Below, piece by piece: positions 27,671 to 36,766 of a stretch of 64,000 bases of DNA (positions are counted from its first letter, which is position 1; every line of letters starts with the position of its first letter). The stretch is from CAIQQQ01 sp037445025 (GTDB taxonomy: Bacteria > Pseudomonadota > Alphaproteobacteria > Acetobacterales > Acetobacteraceae), in assembly GCA_037445025.1 (NCBI GenBank), contig JBBILI010000007.1, positions 62,001-126,000 on the forward strand, written 5' to 3'. The notes below the pieces were generated by a model, which was given only the letters and a program-made list of their open reading frames with translations, was not told the DNA's origin and did no database searches. A program made the position numbers and the translations under genes.

Positions 27671-29170
27671 ATGCCGGCCCAGCCGCCGCTCATCTCCATG
27701 CGAGGGATCGTCAAAAGCTTCGGCGGCACGCGCGCTGTCGATGATGTGACGTTCGATATCCGGCCGGGCGAGGTGCATGCGCTGCTCGGCGGCAACGGGG
27801 CCGGGAAATCCACCTTGATCAAGGTGTTGGCCGGCGTGCATCGCGCCGATGCCGGGCAGATCCTGCTGGGGGACCGCGCGGTCGATCCCACGTCCGACAC
27901 GCTGCCGGTGGCGTTCATCCATCAGGATCTGGCGCTGGTCGACTGGATGAGTGTGGCGGAGAACATCGCGCTGGCGGCGGGGTATCCGCGGGCGCGCGGG
28001 CTGATCGGCTGGAACGCTGTGAGGGCCCAGGCGCGTCGCGCGCTCGACATCGTTGGCTGCACGCTCGACCCCGATGGGCGCATCGCCGATCTGTCGCGCA
28101 CCGACCGTTCGATTGTCGCCATCGCGCGCGCGCTGGCCACCGACGCGCAGGTGATCGTGCTCGACGAGCCGACGGCGTCGCTGCCCGAGGCGGAGGTGGC
28201 GCGGCTGTTCACCATGCTGGGGCGGCTGCGGGCGCAGGGCGGCGGCATGGTCTATGTCAGCCACCGGTTGGATGAGATCTTTCGCATTGCCGATCGGGTG
28301 ACGGTGATGCGCGACGGGCGGGCGGTGGCGACGCGGGCGATCGCCGAGACGAGCCCGGCGGAGCTGGTGGAGCTGATCGTGGGGCATCGGCCGCGGGCGA
28401 TCGCGGCGCGCAGCCGGCTGCCGGCGGCGGCACCGTTGCTCGAACTGAACGGCTTCGCAGCCGAAGGCGCCGGGCCGGTGGATCTCGCCATCCAGCCCGG
28501 CGAGATCGTGGGGCTCGCGGGGCTGCGCGGGGCGGGGCAGGAGGAGATCGGCCGGGCGCTTGCCGGGGTGTTGCAGGCCAGCGGCGGCACGGTCTGGCTC
28601 GCGGGCCAGATCGTCGATCTCTCGGCGCCCTCCACCTGCGTGCGCGCCGGGATCGCCTTCGTCTCCAGCCGGCGTCAGGAGGAGAGCATCGCCATGACCT
28701 TGGCGGTGCGAGAGAACCTGTTCATCAACCCCGTCGTGGAAGGCCGCACGGCGCTGTCGGCGCTGACGATGGGTGGCGAGACGGCGCTGGCGCTGACGCG
28801 GCTGCGCCATGTCGGCGCGCGACCGCTGGTGACGGAGCCGGCGATCCATACCTTCTCCGGCGGCAACCAGCAGAAGGTGGTGATGGCCCGGTGGCTGGGC
28901 GGGGCGATGACGGTGCTGGTGCTGGAGGAGCCGACGATGGGCGTCGATGTGGGCGCCAAGGCCGATATCTATGCGCTGCTCGACCGTCATGCGGCTGACG
29001 GCGGATGTGTGATCGTTGTCTCGACCGATCTTGAGGAGGTGGCGGCGATCTGCCACCGGGTGATGATCTTTAGCCAGGGACGCATCACGGCCGAACTCGC
29101 CGAGGATCGGCTGACCATCCCAGAATTGATCGCGCATGTTGGTGGCTCGGGAGACGCATGGCATGGCTAG
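27671..29170 (+). CDS. Ribose-type (RbsA-like) ABC importer ATP-binding protein
   Basis: Tandem ATPase of a carbohydrate-uptake-2 (CUT2) importer. 499 residues with two nucleotide-binding domains. The first has Walker A GGNGAGKST (about 41), a diverged signature DLSRTDRSIVAIARAL and Walker B IVLDEPTASLPE (about 160). The second has a degenerate Walker A (GLRGAGQEEI) and an intact signature FSGGNQQKVVMARWL (about 397) and VLVLEEPTMGVDVG. One functional and one diverged site is normal in RbsA/XylG/MglA. First gene of the 27671-34985 cassette. Confidence 0.92.
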   Translation: MPAQPPLISMRGIVKSFGGTRAVDDVTFDIRPGEVHALLGGNGAGKSTLIKVLAGVHRADAGQILLGDRAVDPTSDTLPVAFIHQDLALVDWMSVAENIALAAGYPRARGLIGWNAVRAQARRALDIVGCTLDPDGRIADLSRTDRSIVAIARALATDAQVIVLDEPTASLPEAEVARLFTMLGRLRAQGGGMVYVSHRLDEIFRIADRVTVMRDGRAVATRAIAETSPAELVELIVGHRPRAIAARSRLPAAAPLLELNGFAAEGAGPVDLAIQPGEIVGLAGLRGAGQEEIGRALAGVLQASGGTVWLAGQIVDLSAPSTCVRAGIAFVSSRRQEESIAMTLAVRENLFINPVVEGRTALSALTMGGETALALTRLRHVGARPLVTEPAIHTFSGGNQQKVVMARWLGGAMTVLVLEEPTMGVDVGAKADIYALLDRHAADGGCVIVVSTDLEEVAAICHRVMIFSQGRITAELAEDRLTIPELIAHVGGSGDAWHG

Positions 29171-30170
29171 ATTGACCCGCCTGATCGCCAACCAGGCGCT
29201 GATCCTGCTGACGCTGATCCTGATCGGCGTGTTCTCCGGGCTGATGCCGACGACGTTTCCGACCTTGCTGACGATGCAGTCCATCCTCAGCGACAAGTCG
29301 ATCGTGGCGTTTCTGGCGCTGGCGGAGATGACGGTGATCGCCGCCAACCAGTTCGATCTTTCGGTGGGCTACATGGTGGCGCTGCTGCATTGCCTGGCCA
29401 TCGGGCTGATGGTGAACACGCATCTGCCCTGGCAGCTCTCGGTGGCGATCGTGCTCGGCATCGGCGTGGCCATCGGCGCGCTGAACGGCGTGCTGGTGCG
29501 CTATGCCAAGATCGACAGCTTCATCGCGACCCTGGGCGTGGGCACCGTGGCCTATGGACTGGCCGGCTGGTACACCGGCGGCGAGCAGATCATCGGCGAT
29601 GTGCCGCACGGCTTCGTGCTGCTCGATCACACGCGTATCGCCGGCATTCCGCTTCCGGCCCTGCTGGTGATCCTGACGGCGACGGTGATGTGGATCGTCT
29701 TCGAGTTCCTGCCGACCGGGCGGTACCTGTATGTGATCGGCGCCAATGAGCGGACGGCGGAGCTGACCGGCATTCGCGTCAATCGTTACGTCATCGGTGC
29801 GTTCATGGTCTCGGGCGGCATCACCGCGGTCGCGGCGCTGCTGGTGGCGGCGCGCATCCAGGTGGGGCAGAGCGGCGTGGGGCAGGAATACATGCTGCCG
29901 GCGTTCGTGGGTGCGCTGCTGGGGTCCACCACCGTGAAGCCCGGACGGGTGAATGTGTGGGGCACCGTGGTGGCGGTGCTGATCCTGGCCGTCGGCATCT
30001 CCGGCATCGAGCAGCTGGGCGGGGCCTTCTATGTCGAGCCGCTGTTCAACGGCACCACCTTGGTGATCGCCGTCGGCATGGCCGGCTTTGCCGCGCGGCG
30101 GAAGCTGCGGGCGTCGCGTGAGACGAAACTGCCTGAGACCACGCCGAAAACCGCCAACAAGGCGGCCTGA
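29163..30170 (+). CDS. Ribose-type (RbsC-like) ABC importer permease
   Basis: CUT2-family inner-membrane permease, 335 residues starting MARLTRLIANQALILLTLIL, with eight to ten TM segments. It has the family patterns LAEMTVIAANQFDLSVGYMV (about 52-72), VLVRYAKIDSFIATLGVGTV (about 112) and the coupling region YLYVIGANERTAELTGIRVN (about 190). The start was set at 29163 behind a GGGAG site; an upstream ATG at 29136 adds nine residues inside the ATPase gene. It overlaps the ATPase stop by eight bases. Confidence 0.9.
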   Translation: MARLTRLIANQALILLTLILIGVFSGLMPTTFPTLLTMQSILSDKSIVAFLALAEMTVIAANQFDLSVGYMVALLHCLAIGLMVNTHLPWQLSVAIVLGIGVAIGALNGVLVRYAKIDSFIATLGVGTVAYGLAGWYTGGEQIIGDVPHGFVLLDHTRIAGIPLPALLVILTATVMWIVFEFLPTGRYLYVIGANERTAELTGIRVNRYVIGAFMVSGGITAVAALLVAARIQVGQSGVGQEYMLPAFVGALLGSTTVKPGRVNVWGTVVAVLILAVGISGIEQLGGAFYVEPLFNGTTLVIAVGMAGFAARRKLRASRETKLPETTPKTANKAA

Positions 30171-30191
30171 ACAACGAAAGGAAACATCGCC

Positions 30192-31286
30192 ATGCGTTCC
30201 ATCCGCCTCGCCTTGCTTGCCAGCGTGCTCGCCATCTCCGCAGCCCACGCCCAGGACATCACCGCCGAAGCCAAAGCGCGCATCGCCGGCGCCACCGCGC
30301 CGGTCACCGCCTGGGACGGGCCGACCACCGGGCCCAAGGCCACTCCGGGCAAGACGGTGATCTATATCTCCGCCGATCAGCGCAACGGCGGGGCGCTCGG
30401 CGTGTCCATCGGTGTCACCGAGGCGGCCAAGGCGATCGGCTGGACCGCGAAGATCATCGACGGGCAGGGTTCGGTGCCGGCGCAGACGGCTGCGATGGGC
30501 CAGGCGATCGCGCTGAAGCCCGACGGCATCATCCTCGGCACTGTCGACACGGTGGGGCAGCGCAGCACCATCGAGCGGGCGCTGGAGCAGGGCATCAAGA
30601 TCGTCGGCTGGCACACCGGGCCGAAGCCGGGGCCGATCGAGAGCCCCTCGGTGTTCGCCAACATCACCACGCCGCCGGAGGCGATCGCGCTGACGGCGGC
30701 GGACTACGCGATTGCCACCAGCAACGGCACCGCCCAGGTGGCCATCATGCGCAACTCCGAAACCCTGATCGGCCGTACCAAGGGCGATCTGATGCGCAGC
30801 CGCATCGAAGCCTGCAAGGGCTGTTCGGTGCTGTCGTTTGACGTGATCCAGATCTCCGAGACCTCGACGCGGGTGACCCCCCTCACCTCCTCGCTGATGC
30901 AGCGTTTCTCGGGCAAGCTCACCTGGATGCTGGCCATCAACGATCTGTATTTCGACTTTGCGGTGCCGGCCCTGCGCGCGGCCGGGGCTGCGGAGAGCGG
31001 GCCGCCGAACCTGATTTCGGGCGGCGATGGCTCGGTGTCGGCCTATGGGCGGATCCGCGCGGGGTCGTATCAGGTGGCGACGGTGCCGGAGCCGCTGAAC
31101 CTGCAGGGCTGGATGGCGATCGACGAGTTGAACCGGGCGTTCAACAATCAGCCGTGGTCGGGCTATGTCACCAAGGTGCACCTGGTGACCAAGGCGAACG
31201 TGGATGCCGATGGCGGCAAGGACAACCGGTTCGATCCGGAGAACGGCTATCGCGATCACTACAAGGCGATCTGGGGCGTGAAGTGA
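30192..31286 (+). CDS. Ribose-type (RbsB-like) periplasmic substrate-binding protein
   Basis: Periplasmic receptor of the CUT2 importer. 364 residues with a clear Sec signal (MRSIRLALLASVLAISAAHA, cleavage before Q-D). The Peripla_BP_4 fold shows in VIYISADQRNGGALGVSIGV (about 57), GQAIALKPDGIILGTVDTVG (about 105) and LISGGDGSVSAYGRIRAGSY (about 278). Unlike sugar binders it has a CKGC pair (about 214). The ligand is unknown; with a ring-cleavage dioxygenase and FAH hydrolase next door, an aromatic or phenolic compound is more likely than a pentose. The gene ends in GTGA overlapping the next start. Confidence 0.88.
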   Translation: MRSIRLALLASVLAISAAHAQDITAEAKARIAGATAPVTAWDGPTTGPKATPGKTVIYISADQRNGGALGVSIGVTEAAKAIGWTAKIIDGQGSVPAQTAAMGQAIALKPDGIILGTVDTVGQRSTIERALEQGIKIVGWHTGPKPGPIESPSVFANITTPPEAIALTAADYAIATSNGTAQVAIMRNSETLIGRTKGDLMRSRIEACKGCSVLSFDVIQISETSTRVTPLTSSLMQRFSGKLTWMLAINDLYFDFAVPALRAAGAAESGPPNLISGGDGSVSAYGRIRAGSYQVATVPEPLNLQGWMAIDELNRAFNNQPWSGYVTKVHLVTKANVDADGGKDNRFDPENGYRDHYKAIWGVK

Positions 31287-32491
31287 GCGATCGGTTTTCC
31301 TTCGTTGGCCACTCCGATCTGGGGGGGCGCTCGGACGGCGTGCAGCTGATGCTGCACGCCGGGTACGCGTATATCGGGCATATGTTCAGCGACGGCATTT
31401 CGGTCGTTGACGTGCGCGATCCGCGGGCGCCGGTGACGGTGGCGTTTCTGCCTTGCCCGCCCAACACGCGGGCGCATCATCTGCAGGTGGCCGACGGGAT
31501 TCTGCTGGCGGTGAATTCCGCCAATATCTGGGCGATGCAGAACTATCAGTCGCAGCAGGATTATTTCACCGCGCCGCTGTCGGACAGCTTCACGAAGCGG
31601 GAGCGGAATTTTACGGCGGGGCTGCGCGTGTATGATCTGGCCGACCCCGCGGCGCCGCGTGAGATCGGCTTCTGTCCGGTCGAGGGCATCGGCCTGCACC
31701 GCATCTGGTGGACCGGCGGGCGGTATGCCTATGCGTCCTGCCATTTCGACGGGTGTTCGGACCATATCCTGGCGATCTTTGACGTGTTGGTGCCGTCCAA
31801 CCCAACCCTGGCCGGCACCTGGGCGCTGCCGGGCATGCGGGCCGGAGAGGCGCCCACCTGGCCCAAGGGCAAGCGCTGGGCGCTGCATCACATGATCGTG
31901 GCGGGCACGCTCGGCTATGCCGCGTGGCGGGATGGCGGCATGACGATCCATGATCTGTCCGATCCGGTGGCGCCGCAGCTGCTGGCGCATCGTGTGCTGT
32001 CGCCGCCGTTTGCCGGGGGCAGTCATACGCCGTTGCCGTTGCCCGGGCGGGGGCTGCTGGTGCTGGCCGATGAAGCCACCAGCAACAACTGTGCGAACGG
32101 GCTGGCGCATGGCTGGATCTTTGATGTGCGGGCGCCGGAGAACCCGGTGCCGTTCGCCACCCTGCCGCAGCCCACCGAGACGGATTACTGCGCCGTCGGC
32201 GGCAAGTTCGGCCCGCACAACCTGCATGAGAACCGGCCGGGGACCTTCCAGAGCGAAACCCTGATCTTTGCCACCTGGCACAATGCCGGTGTGCGCACCT
32301 TCGATCTGTCCGACCCGTTCCGCCCGAAGCCGGCCGGGCATTTCGTGCCGGCGCCGCCGACACGGCTGCTCGACATCCGTCCCGGCGCAGTGCCGGTGAC
32401 ACAGTCCTGCGACGTGCTCGTCGATCCCGCCGGTCTGGCCTATGTCACCGACACCAATGCGGGCCTGACCATCCTGCGCTACGAGGGCTGA
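31283..32491 (+). CDS. LVIVD-repeat beta-propeller protein
   Basis: 402 residues predicted as a seven-bladed propeller from repeated LVIVD-like units, each with a hydrophobic strand followed by VxDVRDPxxP: YIGHMFSDGISVVDVRDPRA, GLRVYDLADPAAPREIG, GMTIHDLSDPVAPQLL, GVRTFDLSDPFRPKPAG. No catalytic motif is recognised, and no signal peptide, so it is probably cytosolic. The start is a GTG that shares GTGA with the binding-protein stop; the first ATG lies about 24 codons in and would cut a blade. LVIVD proteins appear next to aromatic-degradation operons, but the role is unknown. Translationally coupled on both sides. Confidence 0.72.
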   Translation: MSDRFSFVGHSDLGGRSDGVQLMLHAGYAYIGHMFSDGISVVDVRDPRAPVTVAFLPCPPNTRAHHLQVADGILLAVNSANIWAMQNYQSQQDYFTAPLSDSFTKRERNFTAGLRVYDLADPAAPREIGFCPVEGIGLHRIWWTGGRYAYASCHFDGCSDHILAIFDVLVPSNPTLAGTWALPGMRAGEAPTWPKGKRWALHHMIVAGTLGYAAWRDGGMTIHDLSDPVAPQLLAHRVLSPPFAGGSHTPLPLPGRGLLVLADEATSNNCANGLAHGWIFDVRAPENPVPFATLPQPTETDYCAVGGKFGPHNLHENRPGTFQSETLIFATWHNAGVRTFDLSDPFRPKPAGHFVPAPPTRLLDIRPGAVPVTQSCDVLVDPAGLAYVTDTNAGLTILRYEG

Positions 32492-33177
32492 TGCAGGACA
32501 TTCCGACCACCCTTTCCAGTGCCGCCTATGCCCGCCTGCGACGGGATATCCTGGACGGCGCGCTGTCACCCGGACAGAAGCTGCGCATCGAGGAGGCCTG
32601 TGCCCGCACCGGTGCGACGTCTACCCCGGTGCGCGAGGCGCTGAACCAGCTCGCCATGGAAGGCTTCGTGGAGAGGCGCGAGCAGCGCGGGTTCATCGTG
32701 GCCGAGGTGTCGGCCGAGGAGCTGCGCGAGCTCACCGACACACGCTGCTGGGTGGAAACCATCGCGCTGCGCGAGGCCATCGCCCATCGCTCGCAGGCGT
32801 GGGAGGACGGCGTCGTGCTGACCTTTCACCGCCTGGCCCGCACGCCGCGCTCCAGCACACCTGACAGCTTCCACGAGAATCCGGGCTGGGAGGCGGCGCA
32901 TATGGCGTTCCACGCCGCCCTGATCGCCACCTGCCCCTCGCGCTTCATGCGCGATTTCTGCCGCAGGCTGACCGACCACGCCGCGCGCTACCGCAGGCTG
33001 TCGATGTCGACGGCGTATCCGCATCGCGATGTCACCGCCGAGCACCGCGCGCTGATGGAGGCAGCCCTCGACGGACGGGCCGAAGATGCGGCAGATGCGC
33101 TGGCCAACCACTATCGCCTGACCGCAAGCTTCGTCCGCGGCCAGGACCCTGTTTTCACCGGAGACACACCCACATGA
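32491..33177 (+). CDS. GntR-family transcriptional regulator (FCD subfamily)
   Basis: 228 residues. N-terminal winged helix (about 8-72) with the GntR signature LRRDILDGALSPGQKLRIEE and TSTPVREALNQLAMEGFVER. The C-terminal FCD effector domain (about 80-210) has the metal-ligand histidines in HMAFHAALIATC and DVTAEHRALMEAALDGR. FCD regulators usually repress catabolic genes until an organic acid or aromatic effector binds. Its position inside the cassette, coupled to LVIVD by TGATG and to FAH by an overlap, suggests it controls that cassette. I did not find a convincing GntR operator upstream of 27671. Confidence 0.9.
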   Translation: MQDIPTTLSSAAYARLRRDILDGALSPGQKLRIEEACARTGATSTPVREALNQLAMEGFVERREQRGFIVAEVSAEELRELTDTRCWVETIALREAIAHRSQAWEDGVVLTFHRLARTPRSSTPDSFHENPGWEAAHMAFHAALIATCPSRFMRDFCRRLTDHAARYRRLSMSTAYPHRDVTAEHRALMEAALDGRAEDAADALANHYRLTASFVRGQDPVFTGDTPT

Positions 33178-33998
33178 AACTGATGAGCTTTTCCGCAGGC
33201 GGCACCACCGGTTGGGGCGTTGTGGACGGCGACGATGTCGTCGATCTCTCGGCCCGGGCGCCAAGCCTGCGCGCGGCGCTGGCCGCAGGCATCGACCTTT
33301 CCCCCACCGACAGCCCGCGCCTGAAGCTGGCCGATGTCACCTATCTGCCGCCGATCCCGGACCCGGACAAGATCATCTGCATCGGGCTCAACTACCTCAC
33401 CCATATCCTCGAAGGCGGGCGGGACGTGCCGAAGTTCCCGACCATCTTCACCCGCTTCGCCAACAGCCAGATTGGCCACAACCAGCCGATCGTGCGGCCG
33501 AATGCCTCGGTCACGCTGGACTTCGAGGGCGAGCTGGCCGTGGTGATCGGCAAGGGCGGCCGGCACATCAGCGAAGCAGACGCGATGGCACATGTGGCGG
33601 GGTATTCCTGCTACAACGACGGCTCGGTGCGCGAGTTCCAGCGCCACACCAGCCAGTTCACGCCCGGCAAGAATTTTCCGGCCACCGGTGGGTTCGGGCC
33701 CTATCTCGTCACCCCCGATGAAGCCGGCGACATCTTCCATGCCAGCCTGATCTGCCGGCTCAACGGCGAGGTGATGCAGCAGGCGACGCTGGATGACCTC
33801 GTGTTCGGCATCCCCGCGCTGATCGCCTATTGCTCCACTTTCACCGTGCTCGAGCCCGGCGACGTCATCATCACCGGCACCACCGGCGGCGTGGGCGCCT
33901 ACCGCAAGCCGCCGGTGTGGATGAAGCCAGGCGATACCGTCGAAGTGGAGATCTCCGGCGTCGGCGTGCTGCGCAACCCGGTTGTCGAAGAGGTTTAA
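33174..33998 (+). CDS. Fumarylacetoacetate hydrolase (FAH) family protein
   Basis: Metal-dependent C-C hydrolase or hydratase acting on 2-oxo acids from aromatic breakdown. 274 residues. The conserved core starts IPDPDKIICIGLNYLTHILE (about 60-80), the metal-binding acidic triad is in LDFEGELAVVIGKGGRHI (Glu about 118 and 120) and later DVIITGTTGGVGAYRKPPVW (about 225-245). The protein belongs to the broad FAHD1/HpcE/HHDD-isomerase group; exact substrate unknown. The gene starts within the end of the GntR gene and its TAA is the first base triplet of the A/B element behind it. Confidence 0.9.
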   Translation: MKLMSFSAGGTTGWGVVDGDDVVDLSARAPSLRAALAAGIDLSPTDSPRLKLADVTYLPPIPDPDKIICIGLNYLTHILEGGRDVPKFPTIFTRFANSQIGHNQPIVRPNASVTLDFEGELAVVIGKGGRHISEADAMAHVAGYSCYNDGSVREFQRHTSQFTPGKNFPATGGFGPYLVTPDEAGDIFHASLICRLNGEVMQQATLDDLVFGIPALIAYCSTFTVLEPGDVIITGTTGGVGAYRKPPVWMKPGDTVEVEISGVGVLRNPVVEEV

Positions 33999-34079
33999 AA
34001 GTTTTTTTGCTTCTTTTTTTTCAAAAAAAGAAGTTCTTTCTTTGAAAAGAAAGAACCAAAGAAACTTTCATTCGTAAGG
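33996..34079. repeat. Palindromic A/B element, copy 4 (no central stem)
   Basis: Hairpin A variant (34010-34033, CTTCTTTTTTTT-CAAAAAAAGAAG) is directly joined to a B-type hairpin in reverse (34033-34056, GTTCTTTCTTTG-AAAAGAAAGAAC) and the lead-out AAACTTTCATTCG. There is no central palindrome. It begins at the FAH stop codon (33996-33998) and ends 10 bp before the dioxygenase start, so it lies within the same putative transcript. Confidence 0.85.
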
Positions 34080-34088
34080 AAGTCGCTG

Positions 34089-34985
34089 ATGCATGATCTT
34101 GATGAGACCACGGTCACACAGGCCGTGCTGGACCAGATGGCTTCGACGCCGGACGATCGCCTGCGCGAGATCATGGCATCGGCGGTGAAGCACCTGCACG
34201 CCTTCGCGCGGGAGGTGAACCTCACGCCCGCCGAATGGCTCATGGGCATCGCCTTCATGACCGAGGTGGGCAAGACCTGCACGCCCAGCCGGCAGGAAAC
34301 CATCCTGCTGTCAGACGTGCTGGGCCTGTCCGCCCTGGTCAACGCGCTGCACGACAAGACGCGGCTGGATGAGGCCACCGACACCAGCTTGCTCGGGCCG
34401 TTCTACCGCGACGCCTCGCCCGAGTATCAGCTGGGCGACTGCATCGTCGCCAAGCCGGACAGCCCGGAAATCGTGTTCTACGGCCAGGTCCGAGACCTCG
34501 ACGGGCACGGCATCCCGGGCGCGCGCGTGGAAGTGTGGCAGACCGACGAGCATGGCTTCTACGACATGCAGATGTACGGCGACGAGAAGATGGACATGCG
34601 CGGCACCTTCACCTGCGACGCGGAGGGGAAGTTTCATTTCCGCACCGTCAAGCCGCTCGGCTACTTTATTCCGATGGACGGCCCGGTCGGCCGGCTCATC
34701 CGCGCTCAGCAGCGCCATGGCTGCCGGCCTGCGCATATCCACTTCCTCATCACAGCGCCGGGCTACCGCGAGCTGGTGACGTCGCTGTATCAAAGCGACG
34801 ATCAGTATATCGACAGCGACGTGGTGTTCGGCGTCAGCTCCGCCCTGGTGATCCAGGCGAAACCGGATGCGAACTCGCCGTTCCCGGCGCTGGAGGCGAT
34901 CCATTACAATTTCGGCATGGCCCGCGCGGCCGAGGCCGGCGAGGCGCGGGTGGGCGCCGATCCGTCCAAGCTGGTGACCGCGTAG
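34089..34985 (+). CDS. Intradiol ring-cleavage dioxygenase, hydroxyquinol 1,2-dioxygenase-like
   Basis: Non-heme Fe(III) enzyme that opens catechol or hydroxyquinol between the two hydroxyls to a muconate/maleylacetate. 298 residues. An N-terminal helical Dioxygenase_N domain (about 20-95) marks the catechol/hydroxyquinol 1,2-dioxygenase branch. The catalytic domain shows the Fe ligands Tyr158 (HGFYDMQ), Tyr192 (KPLGYFIPMDG) and His216/His218 (RPAHIHFLI). Hydroxyquinol is favoured by the overall pattern, but catechol cannot be excluded. No maleylacetate reductase is in the window. Last gene of the plus-strand cassette, 10 bp after a palindromic element. Confidence 0.88.
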   Translation: MHDLDETTVTQAVLDQMASTPDDRLREIMASAVKHLHAFAREVNLTPAEWLMGIAFMTEVGKTCTPSRQETILLSDVLGLSALVNALHDKTRLDEATDTSLLGPFYRDASPEYQLGDCIVAKPDSPEIVFYGQVRDLDGHGIPGARVEVWQTDEHGFYDMQMYGDEKMDMRGTFTCDAEGKFHFRTVKPLGYFIPMDGPVGRLIRAQQRHGCRPAHIHFLITAPGYRELVTSLYQSDDQYIDSDVVFGVSSALVIQAKPDANSPFPALEAIHYNFGMARAAEAGEARVGADPSKLVTA

Positions 34986-35023
34986 CCCGCATCGCGCTTG
35001 AGCGATGCGGGGGGCGATGCGGG

Positions 35024-36592
35024 TTACGGCGGGGTCAGCAGGGCTGCTTCGGCACCTTCTGACATCCCGGCCCGGTAGGTGAACCCCTTGCGCGTTGCCC
35101 AGACATTGTCGGGGAAGTGCAAGGGGATGATGGCGGTATCCTCGACGAACGCCACCCGCGCCGCCTTCTGCAGCGCCGCCGCGCGCGCCGCCGGGTCGCG
35201 CAGGGTCACGCTGGTGTCAAGCGCCGCATCCACCGCCGGATCGGCGAAGCGGAAGCGGTTGAGCCCGCCCAGGCCGTGGGCCGCGTCGAAGCTGTGCAGC
35301 ACCTGCGACATGCCGGTGTAGCTGTCGCCCACCGACAGGCCGAAGCCGATCAGGAACGCCGCGAACTCGCGTTTCGCCGCCCGCGCGAAGAACGCGTTGG
35401 CGGGCAGCACCTCGACCTCGGTCGGCACCCCTGCCCTAGTCCACATCTGCGCGACCGCCTGGGCGGTCTTGCTGTCCTCGACATAGCGGTTGTTCGGCGA
35501 GGTGAAGGTGACGCGGAAGCCCTGGGGATAGCCAGCCTCGGCCAGCAGGGCCTTGGCGCGGGCGAGGTCGAACGCCGGCGGGGCGATGCTCGGGTCGTAG
35601 CCCACGAAGCCTTTGGGGGCGAGCTGACCGGTGGCCTTGCCGGCGCCCTGGAGGATGCGGTCGACGATCAGGGGACGGTTGATGGCGATGGACAGCGCCT
35701 CGCGCACCCTGCGGTCCTTGAACGGGTTGGCGGGCAGCGGACTGCCGTCGATGGCGTGGAGCTGGGCCAGCGTGTCGTGGCCCTGGTCGAGGGCGAGGTA
35801 GATCAGCCGTGCGGACGGTGCCGTCCAGACGGTGACGGAGGGGGTGGCGCGCAGCTTCTCGATATCGCCGGGCGGCACGCTGTCGATGAGGTCGACATCG
35901 CAGGACAGCAGGGCGGCGATCCGGGCGGCGTCACTGGCGATGGGGCGGATGATGCTGTGCTCGAACGGCAGATCGGCGCGGGCCTTGGCCAGCACCAGGC
36001 GCTCGCCCGGTTTCCATTCGACGAAGCGCCACGGACCGGAGCCGATGGCGGCCTTGCCGCTGTTGAAATCGGCCGAGCTGGCGCCGGCGGCGGCGCGGGC
36101 GGAGACGATGTAGGCACCCAGCGCATGCAGCGGCACCGAGGGGTCGAAGCCGCGGGTGTGCAGGCGCAGCACGTCGGTTCCGACCACTTCGAGGCTGGCG
36201 GTGATTCCGGCCAGCCGCACATAGGGCGCCGGGCTGCCCGGCACATGCGGCATGCGCTCCAGGCTGAAGCGGACGTCCTCGGCGGTGACCGGCGTGCCGT
36301 CATGGAACATGGAGCCGGGGCGGATATGGAACTCCCAGACATCGTCGCCCACCAGCTGCCAGCGATCGGCCAGACCGGCCTGCGGGCGCATGGCGGCGTC
36401 GGCCGAGAGCAGGCTTTCGAAGATCTGTTCGGATATCACCTGGTTGGCGCCGACCAGCGCGAAATGCGGATCGATCGACGATGTTTCGGTCTGTATGCCT
36501 ATTTTGGCGTCAGCGGCATACGCGCAACTGCTCGCAAAAACGGCGAGCGCCTTAACCAAAAATACAAAAATGCACTTTCTAATGAGACGCAT
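35024..36592 (-). CDS. ABC peptide-type substrate-binding protein (family 5)
   Basis: 522-residue periplasmic binding protein with a signal MRLIRKCIFVFLVKALAVFA ending CAYA-AD. Family 5 signatures: TETSSIDPHFALVGANQVIS, WEFHIRPGSMFHDGTPVTAE (about 92-111), VREALSIAINRPLIVDRILQ (about 297) and LAEAGYPQGFRVTFTSPNNR. No permease or ATPase is adjacent; it may serve the dpp importer or a system elsewhere. Its gene is convergent with the dioxygenase (39 bp apart) and divergent from the EAL gene. Substrate unknown; peptides, nickel or opines are all possible in the family. Confidence 0.88.
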   Translation of the reverse strand: MRLIRKCIFVFLVKALAVFASSCAYAADAKIGIQTETSSIDPHFALVGANQVISEQIFESLLSADAAMRPQAGLADRWQLVGDDVWEFHIRPGSMFHDGTPVTAEDVRFSLERMPHVPGSPAPYVRLAGITASLEVVGTDVLRLHTRGFDPSVPLHALGAYIVSARAAAGASSADFNSGKAAIGSGPWRFVEWKPGERLVLAKARADLPFEHSIIRPIASDAARIAALLSCDVDLIDSVPPGDIEKLRATPSVTVWTAPSARLIYLALDQGHDTLAQLHAIDGSPLPANPFKDRRVREALSIAINRPLIVDRILQGAGKATGQLAPKGFVGYDPSIAPPAFDLARAKALLAEAGYPQGFRVTFTSPNNRYVEDSKTAQAVAQMWTRAGVPTEVEVLPANAFFARAAKREFAAFLIGFGLSVGDSYTGMSQVLHSFDAAHGLGGLNRFRFADPAVDAALDTSVTLRDPAARAAALQKAARVAFVEDTAIIPLHFPDNVWATRKGFTYRAGMSEGAEAALLTPP

Positions 36593-36766
36593 CGCTTGTA
36601 TTCCAATCCGTGTTGGGGTGACCTTAGCAACTGGTTATCCGGCGCATTCATTGCGGCAGGCTAAAATTCCTCGATCGTGTCGATGGGGGAGTTCGGCGTT
36701 ACGGTGACTGTGGATCAGACTGGGTCTGGCTGGAAGCTGAACATCTGGCAGCACCGGCCTTGAAAC

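Noticed and set aside
26648..29347. An 899-codon minus-strand frame including the SDR
   Set aside because: The part upstream of 27397 is antisense to the ABC ATPase and runs through the inverted repeat; the SDR has a good ATG at 27397.
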